Counted from the first letter of the stretch, positions 9,104 to 18,146 are shown. The stretch: DNA of 64,000 bases from Streptomyces sp. CB02058 (GCF_001905505.1 NZ_LIPG01000009.1:1-64000); one strand, 5' to 3'. The notes: generated by a model from the letters alone, not told the origin. Translations and numbers: made by a program.

Positions 9104-10528
9104 ATGACGATCATGAGGGACGCCGTCGCGGACCTCCGGGCCGTGCTGACGGGCCCGGACAGCGTGCTCACCGACCCGGATCTGCTGCGCGCCGCGAGCC
9201 ATGACGAGGCCGACCTGTGCCCGGCCGGCGTGCCGCTGGCCGTCGTGCGCCCGCGTGACACCGCCGAGGTCGCCGCCGTGATGCGGACCGCCGCGGCGCA
9301 CGGGCTGCCCGTCGTGCCGCAGGGCGCGCGGACCGGGCTCACGGGCGGGGCCAACGCCGTCGACGGTGCGGTCGTCGTCTCCCTCACCCGTCTGAAGGGG
9401 ATCCGGGTCGACGCCGCGAGGTCCCTCGCGGTTGTCGGCGCGGGCGTCGTCAACGCGGACCTGACGCGGGCGGTGGCCCGGGAGGGGCTGGACTACCCGC
9501 CGGACCCCGGCTCGTGGGAGTCCTCGACCATCGGCGGCAACGTCGCGACCAACGCCGGGGGCATGTGCTGCGTGAAGTACGGCGTCACCGGGCGGTACGT
9601 GGCCGGGCTGACCGTGGTCCTCGCCGACGGGGCCGTCCTGCGGTGCGGGGGCCAGGGGCCCGAGCGGACCGCCGGATACGACCTGACGGCGCTGTTCACC
9701 GGGTCCGAGGGCACCCTGGGCGTCATCACCGAGGTCGTCCTGCGGCTGCGGCCCGCGCGGCGCCCCGACCGTACGCTCGCCGCCGTGTTCCCCACGGTGG
9801 CAGCGGCATGCCGGGCGGTCGCCCGGATCACGGCGGCGGGCGAGGCCCCGAGCCTGCTGGAACTCCTCGACCGGACGCATCTGCGGGCCGTCGAGGACTA
9901 CCGGCCGTCCGGGCTGGACACGGACGCCGGGGCGCTGCTGCTCGCCGCGTCCGACGCCGGGCCCGCCGCGCGGGCCGCACTGGACGCCATGGCCGCCCAC
10001 TGCGAGCGCGCGGGCGCGAGTGAACTGCACGTCGCGACCGACCAGGTGGAGGCCGACGCGCTGCTGGCCGCGCGCAGGCTCGCCCACCCGGCGATGGAGC
10101 ACCTCGCCGCGCGCCGCTTCCCCGGCGGGCGGGGCGGTCTCGTCGTGGACGACGTGGCCGTACCGCGCGACCGGATCGTCGAGCTGGTCGAGGGCGTCGC
10201 GCGCATCGCGCAGAGGCACGACGTGCTGGTCGGTGTGGTCGGGCACGCGGGGGCCGGCAACCTCCATCCGGTGATCGTGGTCGACCGGTCCGACCCGGAC
10301 GTCCTGGCCCGGGGTCGCCAGGTGTTCGACGCGATCATGCGGCTCGGCCTGGAGCTCGGCGGCTCCTGCACCGGCGAGCACGGCGTCGGCCTCCTCAAGC
10401 GGGACTGGCTCGGGCAGGAGCTGGGGCCGGTCGGCGTCCGCGTGCACCAGGCCGTCAAACGGGCGCTCGATCCGGCGGGCATCCTCAACCCGGGCAAGGT
10501 CGTCCTGCCTGCGCACGACGGGAGTTGA
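9104..10528 (+). CDS. FAD-linked 2-hydroxyacid oxidase/dehydrogenase (GlcD-type)
   Basis: A 474-residue flavoprotein of the GlcD / D-lactate dehydrogenase / VAO family. The FAD-binding PP-loop is visible as PQGARTGLTGGA near residue 75 and TIGGNVATNAGG near 145. The C-terminal FAD-oxidase domain has GHAGAGNLHP and the family-typical CTGEHGVGLLK near the end. In this setting it most likely oxidises 4-hydroxymandelate to 4-hydroxyphenylglyoxylate. The usual Hpg pathway enzyme, Hmo, is an unrelated FMN-dependent protein of the glycolate-oxidase family, so this would be a non-homologous replacement. GlcD-type enzymes often favour D-2-hydroxyacids, which raises a stereochemical question. A long upstream open frame is antisense to the A-T gene and is ignored. 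Confidence 0.8.
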   Translation: MTIMRDAVADLRAVLTGPDSVLTDPDLLRAASHDEADLCPAGVPLAVVRPRDTAEVAAVMRTAAAHGLPVVPQGARTGLTGGANAVDGAVVVSLTRLKGIRVDAARSLAVVGAGVVNADLTRAVAREGLDYPPDPGSWESSTIGGNVATNAGGMCCVKYGVTGRYVAGLTVVLADGAVLRCGGQGPERTAGYDLTALFTGSEGTLGVITEVVLRLRPARRPDRTLAAVFPTVAAACRAVARITAAGEAPSLLELLDRTHLRAVEDYRPSGLDTDAGALLLAASDAGPAARAALDAMAAHCERAGASELHVATDQVEADALLAARRLAHPAMEHLAARRFPGGRGGLVVDDVAVPRDRIVELVEGVARIAQRHDVLVGVVGHAGAGNLHPVIVVDRSDPDVLARGRQVFDAIMRLGLELGGSCTGEHGVGLLKRDWLGQELGPVGVRVHQAVKRALDPAGILNPGKVVLPAHDGS

Positions 10529-10541
10529 GGGCCGCCCTCAC

Positions 10542-10596
10542 CGGTCGTCAGGCTCTTGGAAGAGGCGTCCCGACGCCTGGAAGAGCCTGACGACCG
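10542..10596 (+). other. Two-tier hairpin between oxidase and racemase genes
   Basis: A perfect 16-bp outer stem (CGGTCGTCAGGCTCTT at 10542-10557 with 10581-10596) encloses an inner 7-bp stem (10563-10569 with 10572-10578). It sits in the 82-bp gap between two genes read the same way and ends 14 bases before the next ATG. It could be an attenuator, an RNA processing or stability element, or a terminator with a restart. There is no T-tract. Confidence 0.75.
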
Positions 10597-10610
10597 CACG
10601 AGAGGGCGCG

Positions 10611-11279
10611 ATGGAGATCGCAGTTGTCGCCGGCACCCCCTTCGACGCCGGGGTCGGTGCGAGCCTGCTGCGGAACGCCGGGCACGCGGCGGTTCCGTAC
10701 CCGATGGCAGGGTCCCCGGACGAGCAGGACGCGTTGCAGTACGAGCGGCCCGGCGCACTGCGGTCCGCCTTCCTCGGCCTGGTGCGCGAACTGGACGCGC
10801 GCGGCCACCGGGTGGCGATGCTGTTCTGCAACTCGCTCTCCGCCGTGGTCGACGTGGACACGGCCGCCCGGTCCTCCTCGCTCACCCTGGTCTCCCCCGC
10901 CACCGTTCACCGCGAGGTCGCGGCCGCCCACCGGCGGGCGCTGGTCGTCACCGGCAACGGCTCGGCGGTGGCCGGCTACGAGCGGGTGACCGGACCGGCG
11001 GGCCACCGCGCGCTCGGCCTCTCCGACCCCGCGCTCGTGCGGGCGATCGAGGCGGGGGACGCGGCGGCGGCGTTCCACCGTTCCTCCCTGCCGGGGGCCC
11101 TGCGCCTGGCCGAGGACGCCGGGCTCGGCGCCGTCGTCCTCGCGTGCACCCACTTCACCGCACTGCTGCCGCAGGTGCTCGCGGCTTGCCGGCTGCCCGT
11201 GGTCGACGTCGGCAGCCGGCTCGTGGAGCTGACCGTGAAAGCCGCGGGCACCCTGGAGCCGGACGGGCGGGCCGTGTGA
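10611..11279 (+). CDS. Asp/Glu/hydantoin racemase family protein
   Basis: A 222-residue protein of the cofactor-independent Asp/Glu racemase superfamily. Both catalytic cysteines are in place, in LFCNSLS near residue 73 and LACTHF near 177. These enzymes use a two-cysteine acid/base pair to invert or racemise an alpha-carbon; arylmalonate decarboxylase relatives also exist. Its stop codon overlaps the start of the HpgT-like aminotransferase gene by one base, so the two are translationally coupled. It could racemise Hpg or interconvert hydroxymandelate enantiomers to suit the neighbouring oxidase. Neither role can be told from sequence. Confidence 0.75.
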   Translation: MEIAVVAGTPFDAGVGASLLRNAGHAAVPYPMAGSPDEQDALQYERPGALRSAFLGLVRELDARGHRVAMLFCNSLSAVVDVDTAARSSSLTLVSPATVHREVAAAHRRALVVTGNGSAVAGYERVTGPAGHRALGLSDPALVRAIEAGDAAAAFHRSSLPGALRLAEDAGLGAVVLACTHFTALLPQVLAACRLPVVDVGSRLVELTVKAAGTLEPDGRAV

Positions 11280-12562
11280 TGGCCGTGCTCTCCCGCGAGG
11301 CGCTGCACGCCTCGGTACGGGACCCGGAAGCCACGTCGATGAACTTCCTCAACGAGGTCGCCGAGCGGTTCCCGGACGCGATCTCCCTGGCGGCCGGGCG
11401 CCCCTGGGACGGCTTCCACGACCCGGCCGACCTCCCCCGCTACCTGCGCGTCTTCCAGGACCACCTGGCGGCGTCCGGGATGCCGCCGGAACGGTTCGGC
11501 GCGCTGCTCATGCAGTACGGCAGGACCAACGGCATCCTCGGCGGTCTCATCGCACGCCAGCTGGCGAACGACGAGGGCATCACGGTGCCCCCGGAGGCCG
11601 TCGCGGTCACCTCGGGCTGCCAGGAGGCCATGGTCATCGCCCTGCGCGGCCTGTGCGCGGGCCCCGAGGACGTCGTGCTCGCCGTGGAGCCCTGGTACGT
11701 CGGGATCACCGGCGCGGCACGCCTGCTCGGGATCGACGTCGTCCCGGTGCCGGAGGCGCCCGGCGGACTCGACCCGGCGGCGGTCGCGGCGGCCGCCCGC
11801 GCCGTGCGGGCCGGGGGCCGGAACCCGAAGGCGCTCTACGTCGTACCGAACTTCTCCAACCCCTCCGGTCTCTCGCTGACGGCCGCGGCCAGGCGCGCCC
11901 TGCTGGACATCGCCGAGGCCGAGAACCTGCTCGTGCTGGAGGACGACCCGTACGGTCTGTTCGGTCTCGACGACGAGCCCCGCCCGTCGCTGAAGGCACT
12001 GGACCGGAACCACCGGGTGATCTACCTCGGCTCGTTCGCGAAGTCCTGCTTCCCCGGTGCGCGGGTCGGGTTCCTCGTGGCCGACCAGCCGGTCCTGGCC
12101 CACGACGGACGGCGCACCCTGCTCGCCGAGGAGCTGTCGGCGGTCAAGAGCATGCTCACGGTCAACACCTCGCCGGTGGCGCAGGCGGTGATCGGCGGCC
12201 TGCTCGTGGAGGCCGGCTGCAGCCTGCGCACGGCGAACCGGGCCAGGACCGCCTTCTACCGGCGCAACCTGCGCACGCTGCTCGCCGCGCTGGAGGAGCA
12301 CTTCCCGAACGCCGCCGGACAGGGCGTGCGCTGGACCGTGCCGAGCGGCGGGTTCTTCGTGGTGCTGGAGGTGCCCGTGCCGGCCGACGAGAAGCTGCTG
12401 GAGCTCTCCGCCGAGCGGTACGGCGTGCTGTGGACGCCGATGAGGTTCTTCTACTCCAGTGGCGGGACGCACGCGCTGCGGCTGTCGTGCAGTGCGCTGG
12501 AGCCCGGCCGGATCGGCGAGGGGGTCGCGCGGCTCGCCCGGCTGCTGGCCGACAACGGCTGA
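11279..12562 (+). CDS. hpgT: HpgT-like PLP aminotransferase
   Basis: A 427-residue fold-type I aminotransferase related to 4-hydroxyphenylglycine aminotransferase and MocR/KAT-II-type enzymes. The PLP lysine lies in GSFAKSCFPGARVGF near residue 253. Supporting motifs are VTSGCQEAM, VPNFSNPSG, and EDDPYGLF with the PLP-ring aspartate. In Hpg pathways this enzyme aminates 4-hydroxyphenylglyoxylate using L-tyrosine, which regenerates 4-hydroxyphenylpyruvate for HmaS. ATG overlaps the racemase stop (TGATG). It is followed by a methyltransferase gene 97 bp downstream. Confidence 0.85.
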   Translation: MAVLSREALHASVRDPEATSMNFLNEVAERFPDAISLAAGRPWDGFHDPADLPRYLRVFQDHLAASGMPPERFGALLMQYGRTNGILGGLIARQLANDEGITVPPEAVAVTSGCQEAMVIALRGLCAGPEDVVLAVEPWYVGITGAARLLGIDVVPVPEAPGGLDPAAVAAAARAVRAGGRNPKALYVVPNFSNPSGLSLTAAARRALLDIAEAENLLVLEDDPYGLFGLDDEPRPSLKALDRNHRVIYLGSFAKSCFPGARVGFLVADQPVLAHDGRRTLLAEELSAVKSMLTVNTSPVAQAVIGGLLVEAGCSLRTANRARTAFYRRNLRTLLAALEEHFPNAAGQGVRWTVPSGGFFVVLEVPVPADEKLLELSAERYGVLWTPMRFFYSSGGTHALRLSCSALEPGRIGEGVARLARLLADNG

Positions 12563-12659
12563 GACCGGCACCGCGCCGGCATCACGGTTCCGAAAGAGGA
12601 GAAGTCCCAGGTACGCCAAGGAACCTGGGGTCAACAGGATGGCAGCGAAGGGACGTTCC

Positions 12660-13475
12660 ATGAGCGAATCGGACTGGACACCGGCCCAGGTGGCCGAGCT
12701 GTACGACAGCTCGTGCCAGATGTCGACGTTGTTCAACGACGGATACGAGCACCTGGGGTACTGGTACGACGACAAGGACGACGCCAGTGTCGAGGAGGCC
12801 GGCAAGCGGCTGACCCGCAAGGTCATCGACACCCTGGGACTGCGCCGTGGGGAGCACCTGCTCGACGCGGGCTGCGGGGTAGGCGCGCCGGCCACCCAGA
12901 TCGCCCGTGAGACCGGCACACGGGTCACGGGCATCACGATCAGCCCGGCCGAGTGCGAGGCGGCGGAGAAGCGGGCGGCGAAGGCCGGCCTGTTCGACCG
13001 GGTGCGCTTCCAGGTCCGCGACTATCACGAACTGCCCTACGGCGACGGCCACTACGACGCCGTGATGGCGATGGAGGCCCTGTCCCACTCGGTCGACCTG
13101 GGGAAGGCCCTGTCGGAGTTCTACCGGGTGCTCAAGCCGGGCGGCCGCGTCGCGATCACCGAGACGACCATGGTCCACCCCGACGCCGAACTGCCTCCGT
13201 TCTTCCGCAGCCGCCGGCCGATGACGACCGACGGGTGGCTGGAGGTCGTCCGCGAGGCGGGTTTCGTCGTGGAGGAGTGGACGCAGTGCGGCCACCGCGT
13301 CTACGGCATGGGCAACCGCTACGTCGAGCGCACCGAAGAGCTGCGGGACGAGCTGGTGGAGCGGTTCGGCGCGGACTTCGTCGACACGGTCAAGCAGGGC
13401 CAGAAGGACATGTTCGCGCCGGGCCCGGACCACATGAGCTACCTCATTCTCTGCGCCCGCAAGCCGGCGGGCTGA
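12660..13475 (+). CDS. SAM-dependent methyltransferase
   Basis: A 271-residue class I methyltransferase. Motif I is LLDAGCGVGAPA near residue 68, followed by the acidic RVTGITIS strand, MAMEALSHS and LKPGGRVAITE. The type is seen in natural-product O-, N- and C-methyltransferases such as the MitM/rifamycin group. The ATG at 12660 is preceded by AGGGACG. An in-frame ATG 21 bases earlier has no well-spaced site. A 7-bp inverted repeat (CCCAGGT/ACCTGGG) lies in the leader at 12607-12630. Being co-directional with the Hpg genes, it may methylate the Hpg-derived unit, but a core- or sugar-methylating role is equally possible. Confidence 0.8.
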   Translation: MSESDWTPAQVAELYDSSCQMSTLFNDGYEHLGYWYDDKDDASVEEAGKRLTRKVIDTLGLRRGEHLLDAGCGVGAPATQIARETGTRVTGITISPAECEAAEKRAAKAGLFDRVRFQVRDYHELPYGDGHYDAVMAMEALSHSVDLGKALSEFYRVLKPGGRVAITETTMVHPDAELPPFFRSRRPMTTDGWLEVVREAGFVVEEWTQCGHRVYGMGNRYVERTEELRDELVERFGADFVDTVKQGQKDMFAPGPDHMSYLILCARKPAG

Positions 13476-13482
13476 GGCCGCC

Positions 13483-14133
13483 GTGGGGGGCGCACCGGCG
13501 GGCGACGCCGTGTGGAGAGAGGTCGAGGCGGCCCGGCTGCGGCTGGCCGACCTGCTGGACGGCCTGTCCGACGAGGAGTGGGAGACGCCGTCGCTGTGCG
13601 ACGGCTGGCGGGTCCGTGACGTGGTGGCGCACCTGACCCTGCCGCCGACGCTCACGACGGCGGGATGGATGAAGGAGATGCTGCGCGCCGGCGGCGGGTT
13701 CCACCGGATGGTCAGGGACTCGGCGGTGCGGACGGCCCGCGAACCGGCGGCCGAACTCGTGGCGCGCCTGCGCAAGCACGCCGGTTCCCGGCTCCTGCCA
13801 CCCGCGCCGGGTGCCGGAGCGGACACGACGGTCATGGACGTGCTGACCCACACCCAGGACATCGCCGTACCGCTGGGCCGGGAAATCGAGATCGTGCCGG
13901 ACGCCGCACGCGCCGGTCTGGAGAGCCTGTGGCGGCTGCGGTTCCCGTTCAATCCGCGCAAGGCGATGCGCGGCATCCGGTTCGTGGCGGACGACTCCTC
14001 CTGGGACGTCGGTGACGGTCCGGTCGTGACGGGCCCGACCGCGGCGCTCCTGCTGGTCCTCACCAACCGCGAGGCGGGGCTGGACCGGGTGACGGGGCCG
14101 GGGGCGGCACTGCTGCGTGCCCGCCTCCCCTGA
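13483..14133 (+). CDS. Maleylpyruvate isomerase / mycothiol-dependent (DinB-like) family protein
   Basis: A 216-residue four-helix-bundle protein of the TIGR03083 / mycothiol-dependent maleylpyruvate isomerase N-terminal family. The N-terminal pattern LCDGWRVRDVVAHL carries one metal-binding histidine and DVLTHTQDIA near residue 118 carries another. These proteins often use mycothiol, for isomerisation or detoxification. The GTG start lies 7 bp after the methyltransferase stop, so the two are co-translated. Its job here is unknown; thiol-based protection from a reactive enediyne is an attractive guess. A second DinB-like gene is at 26007-26810. Confidence 0.7.
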   Translation: MGGAPAGDAVWREVEAARLRLADLLDGLSDEEWETPSLCDGWRVRDVVAHLTLPPTLTTAGWMKEMLRAGGGFHRMVRDSAVRTAREPAAELVARLRKHAGSRLLPPAPGAGADTTVMDVLTHTQDIAVPLGREIEIVPDAARAGLESLWRLRFPFNPRKAMRGIRFVADDSSWDVGDGPVVTGPTAALLLVLTNREAGLDRVTGPGAALLRARLP

Positions 14134-14203
14134 CCGGTCACCCGCCCGGAACACGCGTCCCTGCCCGGACTTCCGGGCAAGGGCGCGTTCTTCTGTTCCG
14201 GCG

Positions 14204-14240
14204 GCTTCTTGTGGTTCCGGGTGCTTCTTGTGGTTCCGGG
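14204..14240. repeat. 18-bp direct repeat in the intergenic region
   Basis: GCTTCTTGTGGTTCCGGG occurs twice, one base apart, just after a small hairpin (TGCCCGGA/TCCGGGCA, 14162-14179) that may end the preceding operon. A partial third copy precedes it. No function is evident. Confidence 0.8.
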
Positions 14241-14497
14241 GCGGTCACGCGGTCGTTCGCCACCCCGAAGGTGTCAACACGCCGGTCTCGACTACTCCAT
14301 GAACGCATATTCGATATCGGGGGCCCGGCGGCGGCCGGACCACCTGAAACGTCGGTTCCGGCGGCCTTCCCACGCCGCATACGGGCCGCCACCGACGCGT
14401 GCGCGCACGCCGATCGATGAGTTTTCCCGCGCCGTTCCGTCTAATCGATCATGCGCACGGCCACTGGGGCACGTGCCCGACGCACGGGAGAAACCAC

Positions 14498-15283
14498 ATG
14501 CTGCTGCAGGACAGGACCGCGATCGTCTACGGCGGGGGCGGCTCGATCGGGTCCGCCGTGGCCCGCACCTTCGCCGCCGAGGGCGCGAGGGTCTACCTGG
14601 CGGGCCGGACCCGCGAGAAGGTCGAGCGCGTCGCCAAGGAGATCGCGAACGACGGCGGGGCCGCCTCGGCGGCGGTGCTGGACGTCTTCGACGAGCAGGC
14701 GGTCACCGAACACGCGGCGGGGGTGGTACGGGAGGCCGGCGGGCTGGACGTGTCGTTCAACCTGATCCGGGTGCCCGGCCTCCAGGGCGTGCCGCTGATC
14801 GACATGGCGGTCGACGACGTGACCACGCTGGTGCACGACCAGCTGCGGGCGAATTTCATCACGGCACGGGCCGCGGCCACCCACATGGTCGAGCGGGGCA
14901 GCGGGGTCATCCTGGCGCTGAACAGCGGTTCGGCGGTCGGGAGCACGATGATGGGCAGCACCGGCCCGGCGGACGCCGCACTCGACGTCCTGATCCGCAA
15001 CCTGGCCGCCGAGATCGGCCCGTCCGGGGTGCGGGCCGCCGGCATCTGGACCGCGGGCCTGCCGGAGACGATCACCCGGGAGAAGCTGGCCGAGCACGGC
15101 GCCGTCGTCGACGACGCGGGCTTGCAGGCGATCCTCGCCAACCTCGACCAGATGCGGATGACGAAGAAGTCGCCGCGCCTGTCCGAGGTCGCCGACACCG
15201 CGGCCTTCCTCGCGTCCGACCGCGCCGGCGCGATCACCGGCACGTTCGTCAACGTCACCAGCGGTATGTTCACCACCAGCTGA
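14498..15283 (+). CDS. Divergent short-chain dehydrogenase-like protein lacking the catalytic Tyr/Lys
   Basis: A 261-residue Rossmann protein of the SDR fold. The nucleotide-binding loop GGGGSIGSAV is present near residue 12 and the C-terminal SDR tail is normal. Where the family has YxxxK, the sequence reads STGPADAALDVL, so both Tyr and Lys are missing, and the usual NNAG motif reads NLIRVPG. The protein may still bind NAD(P)H but should not work by the standard mechanism. The ATG at 14498 follows GGGAG. It converges on the antiporter gene with only a 43-bp gap. Confidence 0.75.
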   Translation: MLLQDRTAIVYGGGGSIGSAVARTFAAEGARVYLAGRTREKVERVAKEIANDGGAASAAVLDVFDEQAVTEHAAGVVREAGGLDVSFNLIRVPGLQGVPLIDMAVDDVTTLVHDQLRANFITARAAATHMVERGSGVILALNSGSAVGSTMMGSTGPADAALDVLIRNLAAEIGPSGVRAAGIWTAGLPETITREKLAEHGAVVDDAGLQAILANLDQMRMTKKSPRLSEVADTAAFLASDRAGAITGTFVNVTSGMFTTS

Positions 15284-15326
15284 CGTCACGGTTCCGGGCC
15301 GCCCTCCCCCTGCGGGCGGGGTGCCG

Positions 15327-16718
15327 TCACGGCACCTTCTGCTCACGGACCTCGCCCGCGGAAGGGCCCCCGTCCAGGGCGGGGGTCGTGCCCGGGGTGG
15401 GGGTCACGTCCCACTTCTCGTCGAGTCCGCCTCCCCGGGCGATCAGGCGCAGCTCCTCCTCCTCGGTGTACTCAACCCGCCTCATGGCCACCCGCAGCAG
15501 CGGCGGCGCCATGACCGAGGTCACCACGGCGACCAGGACGATGATGGTGTACGTGGCGGTGTCCAGGATGCCCAGTCGCAGGCCGACCATGGCGACGATG
15601 ATCTCGATGACACCGCGGGCGTTCATCCCGGCGCCGAGTGCCAGGGCCTCCCACTTGCTCAGCCGGCTCAGCCGGGCGCCGAGGCCGGCCCCGGCGAACT
15701 TGCCGACGACGGCGATGCCGAGCACCACCAGGCCGGCCACCAGCACCTGGGGCTGGGCCAGTGCTCTGAGGTCGACCCTCAGTCCCGCGGTGACGAAGAA
15801 CACCGGGGCCAGCACGCCGAGCACGACGGTACGCAGCGGGGCCGTGTGCTTCGCGGTGAACCCCCGGCTGGAGCCGATGAGGACGCCGCAGACGAAGGCC
15901 CCGAAGACCGCCTCCAGCCCGAGGGACTGGGTGCTGGCGCCGGCGAGCAGGATCAGCACGGCGACGATCGAGACGACCCGCTCCTGGGAGCCCTTGCCGA
16001 ACCGCAGGGCGGCCCTGACCAGAGGACGCCCGATCACGACCGCCACGAGCAGGACGAGCAGGAGGTGCGTCAGGGTGAGGGCGATGTCGTCGGCCCCGAG
16101 TCCGCCCACGGCCATCGCGGAGACGATCGACAGCATGAACCAGCCGAAGGCGTCGTCGATCGTGCCGGACATGAGCGCCAGCTGACTGACGTCGCGGTGG
16201 ATGAGGTTCATGTCCATGAGCGTCTTGGCGATGACGGGGAGCGCGCTGACGCACATGGCCACGCCGAGGAAGAGGGCGAAAACCGTCGGGTCGGACCTGC
16301 CGGGGGAGAGCACCTTCGCCAGCGGGAAGCCCACGGCGATCCCGAGCGCGAGGGGGATGATCAGGCCGGAGAGGCTGACCTGCAACGCGGTACGGCGCCG
16401 GCGGCGCATCAGGGCGAGGTCCATCTCGGCCCCCGTGAGCCCCACCAGGAGCAGGACGGCGATCTGCCCGAAGGCGTCGAGCAGATGCATCTGCGCCGGG
16501 TCGGCCGGCAGCAGCCAGGCGGAGAGACCCGGGGCCGCCCACCCCAGCAGTGACGGGCCCAGGAGGACGCCCGCCGTCAGCTCCCCCACGATCGAGGGCA
16601 GTCCCATACGCGAGGCGAGGCGGCCCAGCAGGATCGCCGAAAGGAGGAGCACGCCCACCTGGAGGAGGAAGACGAGCAACGTATGGGGGTCCATGGACGG
16701 TACCGGGGCTGCCAGCAC
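15327..16718 (-). CDS. Cation:proton antiporter (CPA2 family)
   Basis: A 463-residue membrane protein with about 12 helices of the Na+/H+ exchanger (KefB/NapA-like CPA2) family. GELTAGVLLGPSLLG near residue 46 is the family start. The ion-site region has GTIDDAFGWFML near 190, and NARGVIEIIVA near 370 is the second conserved patch. The tail after residue 430 is hydrophilic. The GTG at 16718 is chosen for the GAGGAG five bases upstream, adding eight residues before the first ATG. Antiporters of this type occur in several enediyne and antibiotic clusters and may serve export or pH balance. Confidence 0.85.
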   Translation of the reverse strand: MLAAPVPSMDPHTLLVFLLQVGVLLLSAILLGRLASRMGLPSIVGELTAGVLLGPSLLGWAAPGLSAWLLPADPAQMHLLDAFGQIAVLLLVGLTGAEMDLALMRRRRRTALQVSLSGLIIPLALGIAVGFPLAKVLSPGRSDPTVFALFLGVAMCVSALPVIAKTLMDMNLIHRDVSQLALMSGTIDDAFGWFMLSIVSAMAVGGLGADDIALTLTHLLLVLLVAVVIGRPLVRAALRFGKGSQERVVSIVAVLILLAGASTQSLGLEAVFGAFVCGVLIGSSRGFTAKHTAPLRTVVLGVLAPVFFVTAGLRVDLRALAQPQVLVAGLVVLGIAVVGKFAGAGLGARLSRLSKWEALALGAGMNARGVIEIIVAMVGLRLGILDTATYTIIVLVAVVTSVMAPPLLRVAMRRVEYTEEEELRLIARGGGLDEKWDVTPTPGTTPALDGGPSAGEVREQKVP

Positions 16719-16864
16719 GAGAACTCCTCGGGAATGTGGTTCGACCGTGGGCCGGGATGCCGCCCGGGCCGGACGGGTTGACGATCCGGCCTCCGGTCGG
16801 CCGGTCCGGGAGCGCCCACGGAGACGTCCCCCGTCCGCTCCGGGACGGCCCGCCCGGGCGGGTC

Positions 16865-17944
16865 TCAGACGACGGTCATCTCGATCCGGGCGTGGTCGCC
16901 GATCACCAGGCGGTTGTCGGGGTCGCCCTGTTCGCCCGGTCCGACGGTGGCGAACCGGCCGACGAGGGAACCGCGCAGGCCCCGGGACGTGTGGATGCGG
17001 GCGCCCTGGAGGACGACCGAGTCGGACACGTGGGTGCCGCGCACCACGCAGTCGCGTCCGATGGAGGTTCCCGGCCCGACGCGGCTGTCCTCGATCAGGG
17101 TGCCCGGGCCGATGATCGCCGGCCCCTCGATGAGGGAGCGGACCACCCGGGCGCCCGCTTCGACGACGACCTGCCCACGTACCTCGCTGGCCTGGTCGAT
17201 CTCGCCCCTGAGGTCGGTGCGCAGGTCGCCCAGGAGCCGGCGGTTGCACAGAAGGACGTCCCCGGCCCGGCCGACGTCCTTCCAGAAGCCGCTGTAGCGG
17301 CGGGCCATGACGTCGTCTCCCCGGTCGATCAGCCACTGGACGGCGTCGGTGATCTCCAGCTCGCCGCGCGCGCTGGGCCCGATGGCGTCGGTCGCCTCGT
17401 GGACGGCCGCCGTGAAGTAGTACAGGCCGATGACGGCCAGGTCGGTGCGCGGCAGGGAAGGCTTCTCCACCAGCCGCCGCACCGTGCCGTCCGCGTCCAC
17501 CTCGGCCACCCCGTAGGCGCGCGGGTCCGCCACGCTCTGCACGACGAGGCCGGCGGCCGGGCGGCGCTCCCGGAAGTCGCCGACGATCTGTCCGACCGTG
17601 CCGGCCGGGTCGGCCAGGATGTTGTCCCCCAGGTACATCAGGAAGTCGTCGTCGCCCAGGAACGGGCGGGCCGACTGCACCGCGTGGGCCAGGCCGAGCG
17701 GCCGTTCCTGTCGCAGGTAGGTGAGGGACACACCGAAGCGGGAACCGTCGCCCATGACCTCGCAGATGACGTCCGTCCAGTCCCCGGTGAGGAGACAGAC
17801 CTCCGTCGCGCCCAGCGTGCGGAGATGGGAGACCACGTGCTCCAGAACGGGCTTGTTCGCGAGCGGCATGAGCTGTTTCGGCGTGGAATACGTGAACGGA
17901 CGGAGACGGACACCGGATCCGCCAGTCAGCACCAGTGCTTTCAC
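16865..17944 (-). CDS. Glucose-1-phosphate thymidylyltransferase (StrD/long RmlA type)
   Basis: A 359-residue sugar nucleotidyltransferase. The signature LVLTGGSGVRLRPFTYSTPKQ opens the protein, followed by LGDN near 107, GLYYF near 170 and the EITDAV and WKDVG motifs. After about residue 240 come left-handed beta-helix hexapeptide repeats, as in the StrD-type long form. It makes NDP-glucose from glucose-1-phosphate and NTP, the entry to deoxysugars. The GTG at 17944 follows GGGAGG. No 4,6-dehydratase or glycosyltransferase lies beside it, so the rest of any sugar pathway must be elsewhere; a partial GT-2 gene at 63133 is far off. Confidence 0.87.
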   Translation of the reverse strand: MKALVLTGGSGVRLRPFTYSTPKQLMPLANKPVLEHVVSHLRTLGATEVCLLTGDWTDVICEVMGDGSRFGVSLTYLRQERPLGLAHAVQSARPFLGDDDFLMYLGDNILADPAGTVGQIVGDFRERRPAAGLVVQSVADPRAYGVAEVDADGTVRRLVEKPSLPRTDLAVIGLYYFTAAVHEATDAIGPSARGELEITDAVQWLIDRGDDVMARRYSGFWKDVGRAGDVLLCNRRLLGDLRTDLRGEIDQASEVRGQVVVEAGARVVRSLIEGPAIIGPGTLIEDSRVGPGTSIGRDCVVRGTHVSDSVVLQGARIHTSRGLRGSLVGRFATVGPGEQGDPDNRLVIGDHARIEMTVV

Positions 17945-18146
17945 CGGCTGTCGCCTCCCGATTCGTAAGCAGACGATTCCAGGGCTTCCCCATAGCAACC
18001 CGCCGGGCCGCCGTGGTTCATCTCCTGGAGTGCCGTGCACGGCGCGCGGCATGCCTGAAGCACGCCGGGAGCGGCCGTGCCGCCCGGGGCGTGCGGTGCG
18101 CCCGCCCTCAGGGGAGGAGGTCTCGCCGAAGGCGCGTCAGGCCGTC

